A DNA stretch of 64,000 bases from Amoebidium appalachense (taxonomy: Eukaryota; Ichthyosporea), in the NCBI GenBank assembly GCA_963693365.1, contig CAVNZM010000017.1, positions 620,001-684,000 on the forward strand. Reading direction: 5' to 3'. Below are positions 1 through 16,254 of the stretch, piece after piece (position 1 is the first letter of the stretch; each line of letters opens with the position of its first letter). Below the pieces are notes generated by a model. The model had not been told where the DNA came from and did not search any database. It saw nothing but the letters and a program-made list of their open reading frames with translations. A program made the translations under genes and the position numbers.

Positions 1-549
1 GGTTTTTTTAGGCCTGCGAGTTCCAAATGGTGTGTGGTAATCTTCTATAAAGCCCGGAGGGTAACAGTCTATGTATTCCCCAGTTATAAAGGTTGACAGG
101 CTAGCAAGCGTACCAAGCACATAGAAGTGGCCATTATAACAGTAGCATAAGAAGGCTTTGGTTCGTATGGCTGCAAGCGTTTCACATACAGGATGATGAA
201 CTTGTAAGATCGAAACAGCAGAAGGAGTCGTGGTTACTTATCGATTGTTTATTGCGTCTATTTACACGTTGCAATGTTTTCCTATAATGGTCCCTGGATT
301 GGCAAGAGGAAAGAAAACTTATGGGGGGGAAGAGATTGGGGCACGTGGCTTTTTTTTTCCGGGGGGGGGGGGGGGGGGGGAGGGGGGGGGCAGGTAACTA
401 ATTTTTCTTCCCTTTTCCATATCTCCAATTCGAGAAATGATGACTGACTTCCTCCGTTACCCCCTGTTTGTCTGTGCATGTGTGAGCCATTATACGCCTC
501 TCCTGCTTCCCCCTCTCCCTCCCTTTCGCCCTCCCTCCCTTCCTCCCTT

Positions 550-580
<31 letters not shown>

Positions 581-639
581 CGTGTGTGTGTGTGTGTGCA
601 TGTGCATGTGCATGTGCATGTGCATGGGTGCACTTACAG
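1..639. other. Left edge: intron sequence of the CAP-G gene
   Basis: No coding exon is supported here. The stretch holds a G-run (about 361-390), a CT-rich tract and a (GT)n/(GC)n/(TGCATG)n compound microsatellite (about 550-625). It ends in the acceptor used by the first recognisable condensin exon at 640, so it is most simply the end of an upstream intron. Confidence 0.6.
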
Positions 640-3872
<3,233 letters not shown>

Positions 3873-4314
3873 TGCCTGCGGGCGCTTTTTCTTCGACGAA
3901 CGTTTGTACTTGCCCTCGAGAATTCGCTGCCGTCACCTTAGTGCTTCCTTTCTTACCAAGAGGAAGCAAATATATTTGGTATCCGTAATACATATTTCCT
4001 ATGCTTCTGTGCAGTCTACTTTTTTTCTACGTTTGAAAATGCGGTGTAGAAGAACTGCCCGCTTTGAATGTTCCATGTGACAAATGTGGCTAACATCTGT
4101 TGACCAACGAGTAACAAGAGAGGGACACAAACAAACACGCACACATAGAGAGAGAGATAAAGAGAGAGAGAGAGAGTGAGTGAGAGAGAGAGACTCGGCG
4201 GGGGGGGGGGGGGGGGGGGGGGAGCGAGAGCGATAGACACTTGAGATCTCTCTCTCTCCCCTCCCCCCACCCACCCCCTTTGAGTGTGTGTGTGTATGAG
4301 AGGGAGAGGGGGAG

Positions 4315-4369
<55 letters not shown>

Positions 4370-4626
4370 GAAAGGAGGGTTGGTGGCGGCTGTACGGTAT
4401 GGGTTGTGTGTGTGTGTGTGTGTGTGTGTGCCAGGTTAAGTTGTGTGTGTTTGTACCACGGTGGGTGGCAGTGTGCTTGCAATTGTAGGATGGCGACAGG
4501 GCAGTCTGTGTGTGTAGTAGGATGGAGCGAGCCTTAAGGACAGACCGAGAGACTGCCAGTGTGTGCTATTCCGTGTGTAGCTGAGCCCCTAGATAAGCTC
4601 CCCTTCGAGTGGTGTTTATGTGTTTG

Positions 4627-4664
<38 letters not shown>

Positions 4665-5761
4665 GGTGAGGTTTGTGTTCCGTGTGTGCGCATCAGCGTG
4701 TGTGGATATATTAGTAAGCGCATCATACCCGGGGGCGAGTGTGCATTCCGCGGTTTGAGATGTGTGCATCTATGTGTACTGCGTGGCTTATGATGATATA
4801 AGCCCCTAGATAAGTCCACTTCTAAGTGTACGCAAGGTGTGCGTGTGGTGTGCAAGTCGAGTGCGTGTCAACAGTGCATCGGTGTTTGTGTATTGGTGTT
4901 ATAGTTTCGTGTGGTTCCACTGCGTGCTTCTGTTTCTTTTAGGCCAATAAATAAACCCGGTTACATGTCGTTTATGTGGTGTGCTTCAGGTGTCTGTGCT
5001 GGGAGGGGAAGTCGTGTGCGCATGCTGTTGGCAGATAGCCCGTAGGGCCCCATTCCGTGTTGTGTGTGTGCAAAGAGTGTGCGCGGTGTGTATGTGGAGT
5101 GTGGTCTGCGCGGCGAGGGATGCATGCCCTTCATAACCTGATTAGGACAAAGAGCGCTTGCAATGCATGGGCAGAAAGCAATACTATTCTAGTACCTGAG
5201 TATATGTGCATGTATATATCTATATATAGAGAGAGAGAGGTAGAGAGCGAGAGAGGGCGGGGGGGGGGGGGGGGAGAGAGAGAGAGAGAGAGGGGGGGGC
5301 ACCGTGAGAGAGGGGGGGGGGGGGGGGGCTGTACTAACATCACCAGCCGTCATCTTCCCACTAATCACCAAACCACACATGAATAATAAACGTGCCAAAT
5401 ATTCCCCCTTGTTTTGATAAGTGTTTTTTGCCAGTTTGTAGTTTTTGCCCGAGCACACTGTTGCTTGCCTAAAACACTACGCATATACATACATAGTATC
5501 GAAACCCCGGCAGCGGCGATCATCAAAAAGAGCTTGTTCCGATGAAATGCCGATGGATCACTGTGGCGTCAAAATCCGCTGAGATGAATGTTCCTTTTTG
5601 GTTTAGGTTCTATTATGCCCCCGTTTTCAGAAGGAGGGGGAAAAAATGCATGTTACAGGTCGATTCCTTTACCAACACTATTCACACACTGATTATGGGT
5701 CGTCCGCAGGGGGAATGCGGATGCTGTGGTTCCACCATCCACCCAGAGAAAATCCACGTAA

Positions 5762-5800
<39 letters not shown>

Positions 5801-6316
5801 CTTCCTCCCTCCCGCCAACTGAGGCATGCATGCCTATGCACCTACACAGACACACACATGACCCACCCCACCACCAGTATATGAATTCACATATCCGTCC
5901 AATAAGAAATCCACCCAAATGAGGCTACAAAACACCCGCAGGCACACGGGTGTGCTCTTTTCATCGATAAAATTCGTGCAAATGGGTTGGGGTCCCTTTC
6001 ATTAGTGTGTGTACGTGTGTCTTGTTGCCTAATGCATGCAATAAGCAAGTTTGTGCGGTGTTCTGGAGATGTCTAGAAATGCAGGGAATCGAGACCACAG
6101 GAGGTTTTGCACAGTTGTGAGAAAATGGTGTGTTCATGGGAGGACATCTCCAACTCCCCCCCCCCCCCCCCCCCCCCCCCCCCTCTCTCTCTCTCTCTCT
6201 CCCCGCACTCTCTCAGCCCGAACGCACTGGCACATATGCACACACACATACATTCACTCACTCACTCACTCACTCACTCACTCACCTTTCCCGTCCTCCC
6301 CCCCCCCCCCCCCCCC

Positions 6317-6357
<41 letters not shown>
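3873..6357. other. Intergenic repeat-rich stretch between CAP-G and the chromodomain gene
   Basis: No convincing exon is seen. Contents are a G-run (4200-4222), a (TA)n tract (4318-4366), (GT)n tracts (4405-4430, 4630-4660), GA/G-rich sequence (5228-5330) and C-runs (5765-5797, 6157-6183). AATAAATAAA at 4946-4955 could be a distant condensin poly(A) signal. A short open segment at 5694-5753 rich in Cys and Gly, followed by a GT donor, may be an upstream exon of the chromodomain gene but cannot be proven. Two short direct repeats containing AGCCCCTAGATAAG lie at about 4586 and 4800. Confidence 0.5.
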
Positions 6358-6358
<1 letters not shown>

Positions 6359-7620
6359 CGTGAGCGCAAGGCTGCTGCCCCAGCAACCACTCAAGTAGTT
6401 GAGGAGAGTGACAGTGATGACGTGGACTTGAGCGAAGACTCGGAAGGGGTATTGAAACCCCCCCCCCCCCCCAAAAAAAAAAAAAAAAAAAAAAAAAGAA
6501 GAAGAAGAAGAGTGTGTGTGAGATAGAAAGAGACACACAGAGAGAGAAACACACAGAGAGAGAGAGAGAGAAGGGGGGGGGGGGGGAAGAGAGAGAAAAG
6601 ATGGGAATAGAGAGAAGAAGGAAAGAAGAGGAATGTGTGTGTGTTTGGGAGGGGGGGGGGGGCTGTGAACCAAAGAAGGAGAAAGGAAATGGAAAACAAG
6701 AGTGACACTCGTCCCCGTAGCCAACCACACACTCGTTCACAAGACCCATCCGAAGCCCCCACCCCACCCCACCCCACCCGACCCCAACTTACACAACACA
6801 ACACACTATCGCCACCATCTTCTGTAGACACCCCTGTTTAGCTGAAAAGACATTCATAAGGCCGAAACACCGTCACCCTTCTTTCCCTCCCACATTGGGA
6901 TTTTTTAATGGAAACTTTGTATAACCTTTGATTTCCTGCCGATCGTGGGAATGCAATATTGATCGTCGAGGCTAACGCGAGTGTGTATACGCAATCTATT
7001 TTGGTAAACACGTGCACACACACGCATGCGCACGCATACACACACACACAAACACAAACACAAACAGGAGAGCGAGTATGAAGTTGAGGCGATCCTCGAA
7101 GGCAAGAAGGAAAAGGGGAAGATTTTCTACCTGTGCAAATGGAAGGTAAGAAGTGGTGATATCTGTTGTGCCCTGTAGGAGAGTTTTTTCTTGTTGTTAG
7201 ATATTCGATAGGAAATCGTTTAGATAGGGCGATAGTGTTGTTCTTGTCTCCGCCAGAAGTCATATGTAATCCAAGATATTCACCTTCCTCTTCTTTCTCG
7301 TTTTCTTTTGGTTATGATACTTGGACATGCAGCGAACACCGTTTTGCTTCTTCTAATATTAGATGACAACATGTATTCCAGAAGCGGGGTGCCCTTTGGT
7401 TGAAATCGTGCCATGGTCTTTTGTCTTATATGCGTAGATATCAAGTATTGCATGTCATGTCTGTGTCTGACAAAGTCCTGCACACACAAAAGCCCCCCCC
7501 CCCCCCCCCCCACACACACACACATGCACACACACACACACACACCTGCCCCACCTGCCCCCCCATCCCACCTGCATCCCCCCATCGCCTGTGCGCACAC
7601 GCTCATTCACAGTCACCCAA

Positions 7621-7666
<46 letters not shown>

Positions 7667-7784
7667 ACACACGTACACACACGTACAGGGATTTGACGAC
7701 AAGCCCACATGGGAGCCCCGCAGCAATGTCTCCCATCTCGACGTCCTCAAAGAGTATGAGAAGGAACACGGTCGGCCCCGGTGA
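6358..7784 (+). CDS. Chromodomain protein, HP1/chromobox-like (3' exons)
   Basis: This is a predicted chromatin reader of methylated histone lysine. Exons are 6358-6448 (acidic linker, ESDSDDVDLSEDSEG), 7068-7145 (first half of the chromodomain, EYEVEAILEGKK then KIFYLCKWK) and 7689-7784 (GFDDKPTWEPRSNV, then a C-terminal helix, TGA). All joins are phase 0. The three aromatic-cage positions are filled: Y of EYEVE, W of CKWK and F of GFDD. An acidic patch before the chromodomain is usual in HP1 proteins. The protein ends about 15 residues after the fold, so no chromoshadow domain follows. The intron inside the fold sits between KWK and GF. The first exon enters in phase 2, so at least one upstream exon with the start codon is unidentified. 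Confidence 0.82.
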
Positions 7785-8573
7785 TCAAACAGAAAACACA
7801 CCCGTTATAGCGAAAATAGTTGGTGTTATAAACACCATGTTAACTTATGCGTTAGTTGCCGTGATGTTTTCCGGTTCTTCATTGCCTTGCATTACTTCAA
7901 ATTTGCCATAGCAAAAGAATGCAATGTGTTGACTCGAGAGAAACAGTGGGAGGTGGAAGACAGTTCGAGACATAAGTTTTTTCCGAGTTATTGCTTATGT
8001 AATCTGTCATGGAATACCAGGCCTGAACCTTTAGTAGCATTAATACCATGTGTGTGTATCCACACGCATGCCTGGAACTTTGTGGGTTCCTGAGGAATAA
8101 ATGTGTTATGTATCATGATGAGCCATGTGAACCCAGCTTACGGAGTCCTGGAGAGGAGGTTACCTCTTTGGATTTTTAGGTGCCTCCGGATTAGTGTTTT
8201 TGAAATTTCACTTTTTCGTATACTAATACATGAATAACACCATGCTAATTCATGATTTGCCCATGCTAACACAGCGCCTGTACAGGCGGCATAGCCACAG
8301 CGTGTTATGCAGTGCACAGCAGCCCGCGCACATACATGTTACTACCCTCCCCCTCCCCCCCACCCCCCCGGGGGGGGGAGGTTGGAAGTTGTGCGTGCGT
8401 GTAGGAGCCTGGGTGGGCCAGTGTCTCTGTGCATGTGTGTAGAGGGGGGGGGGGGGGGGGGGGTCACAGTCAGGTTGAGTATATGTGAGGCACGATATGA
8501 TTTTAAGTTGTAGTATGTGTTTGTGATCGCGTGTATCGTAACGTTGTGTGTGTGTGTGTGTGTGTGTGTGCAT

Positions 8574-8608
<35 letters not shown>

Positions 8609-9849
8609 CGCGCATTTGTGCGTGTGTGCGTGGCCGTGGTGCTCAATGAATTGCTCTGGCTGCAAAACCAAAAGCCAACCGTTTGAATTTATGGCTCATC
8701 AATCCATAAAAGCGGTGTTCAAAACCCAAACTGAAAACAACTCTCGCCAGGGAAAAAATACCCTGAGCTAGAATTTTGTGATTCAACCAACTTGACACAA
8801 CAAGGCATTGCCGCACATGCAAGCTCATCGACGCGTGTGCGATTTTGGGATATATTGGACACCTGAAGATTGCACGGCCCCGGTGCCTGCATACGCTTGA
8901 CAATGCGCATATTTGGCGGTAGAGAAAGAGGGTGCCATGCAGCGAGTGGCACAGCCCCATGCGCGGGTCTCCTCCCTCCCACCTCCTCCCCCCCCCCCCC
9001 AAAAAAACGTCCCCAACACTTCCCATATATGGCTATGCAGCCCAGAAAGAGGTCCCATCGAAAAGGGGGCGGGGGAGATTTGAAAGGCCAAGGGGTGGGG
9101 GGGGGGGGGGGGGGGGGGGGGGGGTAATGCTAGTTTTACAGTTCTGAGTCACAATGAATTTCTTTAATTTGGGCGGCAACATAAACACTTATTTATTGTC
9201 TTATGATTTTTATTTTATTTTTTCCCGTGAGTCTCGGGTGTACATCTGAATACTATCTACACCATGACAATGCATACAAGTACGACACAAGACATACCAC
9301 TACCCCATGAGATAGTATTGGGCATGAATGTATACTATCCTCCGTCCCTCCTCCGACACCCTTCGTTTTTGGCATTCTTATTGGGGCTGTAAGCACCAGG
9401 TAAAACACACGCGCATTTGTGCGTAGCCGCGCGGGTGCGCACGCCATCCTCGACCCCGGCCCCTGCCCACCCGCCTGGCCGCCCCCCTCCCCTCTCCCGC
9501 ATTGCCCATTCTTACATGAATGTGTGCATAAGTGCGAATACACCCCTGATTAGACACCCAGAAATTTGTGCAAGCAATCGGCCGGCATGCATACACGCAC
9601 ACACATAGACTCTGTTTCTGTGTACGTGTGTTTCCACCGCTAATTTTCGATGTGTTGCGCATATGCATTCTCGCCGGGTTGCTTGTTTTTTCTCTACCAA
9701 ATCCCTCCTTTTTCTGAATTGTGGCTCGTTTTAGGCGTGTCTTGTCTCTTCTGAACCTGTGGTTGAAGTCTAATTTGTGTTCTTCTTCCTTTCTTTTCTT
9801 CCTTTCTTTTCTTTTCTTTTCTTTTGTGTGTGTGTTTGTCCGGGAGGGG

Positions 9850-9885
<36 letters not shown>

Positions 9886-9968
9886 TCAGCTGTAAAAATC
9901 TCCCTGCTTCCGTATTCCTCAACATACTGCACGTACTTGCCCCGTTACCCCCGACCCCAAACCCCAAT

Positions 9969-10001
<33 letters not shown>

Positions 10002-10450
10002 ATCCCTAACCCAACCCGCCCCACCCACACACTAATTCCCCCACCATGAGGCAAAGGATAGGGTGAGAACTATGTGCGAGAGCTCACAAGGTCGAACGCC
10101 GCCTTTTCGTGAATGCGTAGAAGTCATCCTTCTGATGAGCTATGTGTAATTATTCACCCCCTTCCTGCACATGTGCTCTAATATCGTTTTATATTTAAGT
10201 ATGTATTTTGTCGGTTGTGGAATGTTTTTGCCTCCGTGTTTGTTAGATATCGATCCTGCTACATATCCCCCCCCCCTCCCCCCCTCCCCCCCTCCCCTCC
10301 CCCCCCCCCCCCCCCCCCCCCCCAAACACACACACACACCCTGCCCGCTGCTTGTGCACAAACTCAGCCACAGGCACAGTCGGGATGTGTCGGGGATTGG
10401 GGTGTGTGTGCATTTTGGTCTGGGGTGGGTGGGCGAGTGCTGTGGGAGAA

Positions 10451-10481
<31 letters not shown>

Positions 10482-10871
10482 GGGGGGTGGGGGGAGGGGG
10501 GAGGGGGACAACGACCCTATTGACTGGTATCACTTTCGCAGCTTTTAAGTAATACAGTGCTTATGTGTAGCCGACACGGTAGCAGGTACATGTGACACGT
10601 GTGGACAGAATACACAACACACATGCACACCGTGTGAAGGGCATGCAACAAGCCTGGCATCTTTTTATGTCACGTGTTTTCCCCGCGTATCATGACCCAA
10701 TGATTTCCAAACACCCTACGTATGTGAGCCAATAATTCTAGGAGAATCAATAGAGGTTCCGATTGGTTGTTGTGTCATTCATATACGGTTCGGGATTTTT
10801 GTTTATAGCCGTTTATAGGAATTCTGCCTGTGTTCTGATTGGATCATGTGAGGCAGTGGCTCACATCGAGA
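7785..10871. other. Non-coding stretch: chromodomain 3' end and F-box gene upstream region
   Basis: After a 3' UTR-like part, this holds C- and G-runs (8350-8380, 8444-8463, 9099-9124, 9846-9884, 9970-10000, 10450-10490), (GT)n (8545-8610) and a pyrimidine tract (9780-9825). Only 10510-10870 is ordinary unique sequence. Long ORFs here translate the simple repeats and resemble no protein I know. Confidence 0.5.
8096..8101 (+). terminator. Candidate poly(A) signal of the chromodomain gene
   Basis: AATAAA lies 312 nt after the TGA of the chromodomain gene and is followed by a GT-rich stretch (TGTGTTATG). Confidence 0.5.
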
Positions 10872-10872
10872 A

Positions 10873-10880
10873 CTATATAA
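10873..10880 (+). promoter_or_regulatory. TATA box of the F-box gene
   Basis: TATATAAAAG lies about 155 nt before the ATG at 11035, in the only repeat-free sequence of the upstream region. It would place the transcription start near 10905. Confidence 0.5.
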
Positions 10881-11130
10881 AAGGAGATGACATTAGGTTG
10901 ACCTCACTTTTTTTGCACCGACTTTTGGTTAGGCTGCACTCTGAAACATTTTGGGTATATATGTAATCAGTTTTCTCGATAGGCATTATAACGGTTGGTT
11001 TCCCCTGGCAGGGGGTAAACTAGTGTGGGAAAAAATGTCAGGGGAAAAGCAGAAGGGGGAGGAGCCGACAAGGACGGACTTGTGCGAACAAGGTAATACT
11101 ATTGTCTCGTTAAAATTAAGGTTGGTTGGT

Positions 11131-11400
11131 GGCATGTGAGCCTCCCTTCCCTCCCTTCCCTCCCTTCCCTCCATTATCTCGCTCCCTCCCTTCCCTCCCT
11201 TTCCTTCCTCCGTCCCTTCCCTCCCTTCCGTCCCTCCCCCTCCCTCCCTCCCTCCCTCCCTCCCTCCCTCCCTCCCTCCCTCCCTCCCTTCCCTCCCGTC
11301 CCTTACTCCCTCCCTTCGCTCCCTTCGCTCCTCTCCTCCCTCTCCTCGCTCCCCTCCCTTCCCTCCCTTCCCCCCCTTCCCTCCTTCCTCCTTATTCTTT
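11131..11400 (+). repeat. CCCTT/CCTC pyrimidine tandem repeat
   Basis: About 270 bp of CCTTCCCTC- and CCTC-type units begin 40 nt after exon 1 of the F-box gene, inside its first intron. They create long spurious Pro/Ser/Leu ORFs. Confidence 0.85.
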
Positions 11401-11645
11401 CTTCCCTCCCATTCCTCACTTCCTTCACCTTTCTCTCTTCTCTCGTCTCTCTTCTCTCTCAATCTCTTTCTTTTCTCTTTGCTCTTTGCTCTTTGGCTCT
11501 TTGCTCTTCTATCCCACCTCATGTCCTTTTAGGCCAATCTTTACCCCTTTGTGTTCCTGCAACTGGCTCGAGTATCTCATTTCTTCCCCACTTTTTTCTT
11601 CTTTTTCCTTCTTCTTTTCTTTTCTTTTCTTTTCTTTTCTTTTTC

Positions 11646-11657
11646 TTTTTTCTTTTT

Positions 11658-11712
<55 letters not shown>
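11646..11712 (+). repeat. T-run joined to G-run
   Basis: A T-rich tract ends in 15 T followed at once by about 45 G (11668-11712), in F-box intron 1. It is one of several T-to-G (or C-to-A) homopolymer junctions in the window. Confidence 0.85.
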
Positions 11713-13928
11713 CGAGCAGAGGGCTGAGAAAAAGTGAATGGTGGGGCAGGGAGTGTGAAGATTGAGTGGTTAGATGTGTAGAGTGTTTTGAGCATAAAAA
11801 AGATGGGTAGTGAGTGCTCGAGGGAGAGCTGGAGGGGGGCGGGGGAGGGGGGGGGGAAGTATGGGGGAAGACGGGTTCTGTTTTGTTTTTCTCATTCTCT
11901 CTCTGTCGCTCTCTCGCTCATTCTTTTAACCAATTTTTGTCTTTTGTCTTTCTTCTCTTTTTTTTTCTTCTCTTTTTCATATCGTGTTTCTGTAACTCCT
12001 TCTAAGGTGGCGAAATGGCGGTGTGTGTGTGCGCGCGTGTGCCGGGGGGGGGAGGGGGGGGGGGGGGGGGGGGAGAAGGGGGGTGAAGGGGGAGGGGGGG
12101 GGGGGGGGGGACGGGAGGGGGGCTTACTAAAACGCAGAGAGTCTCAGAAAAGAAGATGGGCAATAGAGGAGAGAAGAAAGCAGATCAATAATTCAAACTG
12201 CCGATTGTGGACTCCCACATTCGAACGGGTGGCGTTTTTTTTTTTTCTGCATCACACTGTGAACTAAACGTTTACCGGTACACTTTTAGATCCACCAAGT
12301 TTTGCACGTGACACCAGGATAAAATGCTCATACGGTGTTGGGTTGTCTAAAAATTCATTTTAACTTGATAGTATGCATGCAAGGCGCTAACTCCCCTGCA
12401 CACACACAGGCTGCCCCCTGCTTGCTCTGCCCCCAGAGCTCATCCACCCCATCATCTCCACCCTTTCATATTCCGACCGCTGTAACCTCACCCTCACGTG
12501 CCGCAAACTCAATTCCATAGCTCCCGGTGCCACCGACCTCCCTCTCACTTTGAACCTCGTTCTAGGTAACAGTCATTCAAACAGAAATTGTGATGCAAGT
12601 TCCAAAGATGTGATCCGGTGCACACAGAAATGGGGTAAATCGATTACAGACTTGGGTGTGGAATGCACCGACCTTGCCTTCGAGGAAAGTTGTAGAACGT
12701 ATTCAGAGTACAAGTTCACCATAGCCAACCACGTCAATTTGCTGAAATACACCCAGAATCTCCGGTTTACTCTCACGGAATACAATGAAAAATGCACCAA
12801 AGCCTCACTCGACGTTTTTACATCATTGATAGCAACCCTGGCTCCAACCTGAAAAGTGTATACGTATTCGTAGGGTTTCCCGAATTGGAAGAACCACAAT
12901 TCAAAAGCGAAAGCAAGCAATTTGTGCGCTTTTTTACTGAAGGAATGCGGCAACCTAGCCCGTTTGGAGCTACGCAACTGCGACCTTCCCACACCTTCAC
13001 ACGAACCCAACGAGTCTATCACGGATTTTTCCTACGATACTTGTCGCCTAAATGACGATGCGCTGACCGAGTTTATAAAAACGATACCGAAAGTACACAC
13101 CTTACGTGTGGGGGAAAATCTTCTCGACCGTAATATTTACGAATGATCGTACCGCTTGAGGTTTTTGAGTGCATGCTCTGCGATGACGCGACTCGAATTG
13201 TCGGTGACTAGAGGGCTGTATACGCCGGATATGTTCGACTACTCGCTTGTGGAACACTGCGTAAACCTTGAACACTTGGAGATTTACGGGCGGGTTGTGA
13301 TACGCAGCTTGCCACCACTCCCACGTTTGAAAAGCGCTTTGTTCCATGTAGATTCGGCCGAAGTCGATCTAACAAGTACCGTGCTGACGCGTTTTGAGTT
13401 CGAAATGGGGTAAGGTCTTTTTCCGCGACTACACACGGAGTGTTTGGAAAGACTTGGTGTGGCTACACAACACTACTTCGATGCTGATTACTATATGGGG
13501 CGGGTGACATGGCCTGGCTAGCCAGGTCCAAAAACACACTTACACACGTGGATTTTAGGAATATCGTATGGCCGGGGGCTGTAATGTCGGAACTTTACGC
13601 ACTCAAGTCACCTTCGTTGGGTAATGTGCTTTTTTTAAACCCCAGTTTCAGGGAACAACCAGTGCTCGACCTGCCACGCTACCCACACTTGGAGCGATTG
13701 TGTCTGGATTCTTGCAGTGGTTTGGCCTCGTTAGGTCCCGTTCCAGAAAGTGGGTTTCCAAACCTAAGAGAGGTGCAAATTAGGGATTGCACACGCCTGA
13801 CGGATACGATGGCGCTGAGAGGATGCAAAGGGAGATATTATACTACCGTAGACGGGGGTGTCATGCATCTAGGCAATGTCAGGGTAGGGGACGAAGGTTG
13901 GTTGGACTCGGAGGAGGAAGAATGCTAA

Positions 13929-13989
13929 TGCTCGGGTTGAGCTGGAGTGCGTCATATGGTGTGTCCTTCCCCCCCCCCCCCTCCCCCCC

Positions 13990-14024
<35 letters not shown>

Positions 14025-14280
14025 CCCCCTGCGCGGGGCCGCCCTACCGCCTGCCCCCCTGCATGCATGCACGCACGCGCACACACTAACACACACACCG
14101 CTGGTGGCCACCAAAAACTCGGCCCCATCACAACCTACACGCACCCCTATTTCCTTTGTGTATCACCCCTAGAAACACAGGGGCTTCTTTTCCTCGCTCA
14201 CACACTCACTCACACTCTCACTCACCCTTACGCCACAGCTACACACACAACGACCCAAAAACTGCACAAAAAACATCGGA

Positions 14281-14316
<36 letters not shown>

Positions 14317-16222
14317 TTACGACCTACCCTAACCCACTTAATTCATTTTAGGACTGCAAGACGGTGTGGGGCGGCCACCAGTGCCCCCTCGATGCCCTGG
14401 AGCAGGTTGCACTGAGGCTGGCCCTGCTGCCGACGTCACCACTGGGGGGGGGAGGGGGGGGGGGGGGGGGGGGGGGAAGGGGCAAGGGGGTTCGGGGGAC
14501 GGGGAGAGGGGTGTGTGTGTGTGGGGGGGGGGGGCTGTAGTTTAAGAGTATAGAGTGATATGGCATCTGACAGGAAACTTTGAAAACGATTGCAAGGGTT
14601 TAGTTGGTGTGTTATCTGGCTTGAAATTTACCAAATCATATCATCGGGCTGCCACTGTGACATGTCAGTATCATATTGATGTAGTACTTTTTCGTGCTGT
14701 GCGAGAGTTGAGCTGCACAGGGTGATCTACACGAGGTTTCGGTGTTCAACGGGTATTTGGTTATTTTTGTTTTTATTATTTTTTTCTTTAGGGGGGGGGG
14801 GGGGGGGAATCAGGGAGAAGGGGGGGGGGGGGGGGGGGAGAGGGGAGAGGGGGGATTTACATGGGATTGCTTCGAAGTTCATGACTGCTATCACTGCAAA
14901 TTTATTATGCACTCCAAATCCTGTCTTTTTCGGTCTTATGTATTGATATTCCTGCCTGACTGTGTGCATGTAACTTTTGTATCCGTTTCTGAGTGTGTAA
15001 AAAGGTTTGAAAACCATGAATCCGTGTGTTGACTTTGCCCGATACTACGTACATGTGCTTAGTTTGCCGTGCAGTCAGAGTGAAAATATATATAACGTTT
15101 TCAGTGATCTGAAGAAACAATTGAAACATGCCTGCCCACCATATATCATGACCAGAGTACAAGGTACATGTGCACATTGCACAAAGAAGCGGTAGTTAAG
15201 TACTGTATGCAAAGCTTATCGACATCGATATCTGAACACAAACGTGACCATACATGAAATGACAAAGGTTGGGTTATAATACAGATTATACAGATTATCA
15301 ATCGGAATATTCCTTTGTGTATGCCGGTTGGTCACGGTGCAAATTTTTCTGACCCAAACCGCTTACTACTATGATCATCCACGTGAATATATCATGCATA
15401 TGCATGACTTATATGATAACCTCTCTTGTCGACGTCGGCCTCCATGATGTCAATATCCCTCGTGATTACATGCACACGTGCTTTACGCGTTTCCCCCCTC
15501 CAAACCCCCCCCCCCCCCCCCGCGCACAGATGCGAGCGCGCGCAGCACGCACACATACATACGCACACGACACACACACACAGGCGCGTGCACACGTGCG
15601 CACACACACACACCGTACACATACACACACACGTGCACACGCACACACACAAACGTATGCACACCTATATATGGCAGATGATCACGTGCGTTAACAGCAA
15701 GTTGCCGGGAAAAGGGAGGGGATGGGGAGGGATGGTGTGTTTCGGCGCCCTAAGTGCACCTTCACGATGGGAAACAAAGCACAGCTTTGCCCAAACACAG
15801 ATATGCATGCACAGAGAGTGGCTGAAGGGGGGGGGGGGGGGGGGGGTAGGAAAGGGGGGTTTTACAAAGGAAAATCAACAGTTACAGTCCGATCAAAACT
15901 TCTTTATTCGTTGCCCAGTGCACGGCCAACCAATAAGCCTCATACCCCTGAGATGGGGCACATCCTCTGCCCCCTCCCGGCAACCTGGCCGGACCCCAAT
16001 TTCAATCACAGCATGTGCCATTGGGGTTAAGTCTCGCAGATGGGGGATATATGGCTGGGGGTCAATCATTCGTGCGGTATCGGTGGTTGCTAATAAAAGG
16101 GGAGCCAATCATACGCGATTGCTAAAACCATGTGGTGTGTATGTGTGAGAACATATATATTAGGGCAGATGTCACCCGCCTTTTGTATATACATGCCCTC
16201 ATGTAAACGTGTTTTTTGTCCT

Positions 16223-16254
<32 letters not shown>
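13929..16254. other. Region between the F-box gene and TIM50
   Basis: This is mostly C/G-runs and CA-rich sequence (13970-14080, 14283-14316, 14794-14840, 15507-15660). Segment 14352-14450 is GC-rich, preceded by a TTTTAG acceptor, and open on the plus strand (ALEQVALRLALLP). It looks like an orphan exon, but no gene could be assigned. 14560-15460 is low-repeat sequence without recognisable genes. TTTATT at 15903-15908 is AATAAA on the minus strand, 347 nt past the TIM50 stop, and a plausible poly(A) signal for it. Confidence 0.45.
16224..16254 (+). repeat. T-run (A-run on the TIM50 sense strand) directly after its stop codon
   Basis: There are 31 T on the plus strand. Read on the TIM50 strand, the stop TAG is followed with no gap by 31 A. 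Confidence 0.9.

Larger units (their letters stand above)
11035..13928 (+). pseudogene. F-box/leucine-rich-repeat protein gene, apparently disrupted
   Basis: The product would be a substrate adaptor of an SCF ubiquitin ligase. Exon 1 (11035-11092, MSGEKQKGEEP) ends in phase 1 and fits exon 2 at 12410, giving an F-box: LPPELIHPIISTLSYSDRC then LTLTCRKLNSI. Leucine-rich repeats follow, for example NLARLELRNCDL, MTRLELSVTR, NLEHLEIYG, HLERLCLDSCSGL and NLREVQIRDC. A short GT-AG intron (13410-13525) restores frame into exon 3 (13526-13928), which ends in DSEEEEC and TAA. Lesions: the frame shifts near 12840 and returns to the original frame near 12910, and TGA interrupts the frame at 13144. These could be real decay or base-call errors, since the open stretches otherwise read as good LRR protein. 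F-box/LRR identity is fairly sure; pseudogene status is not. Confidence 0.65.

Noticed and set aside
5694-5753. Cys-rich exon (GECGCCGSTIHPEKIH) as the start of the chromodomain gene
   Set aside because: Its end phase does not fit the next exon at 6358 without an unseen intermediate, so it is only mentioned in the intergenic entry.
14352-14450. Further exon of the F-box gene
   Set aside because: The F-box frame already ends in TAA at 13926-13928, and the segment has no leucine-rich repeat pattern.
15893-16108. 71-codon minus-strand ORF downstream of TIM50
   Set aside because: It lies in the likely TIM50 3' UTR, with no homology recognised and no splice context.
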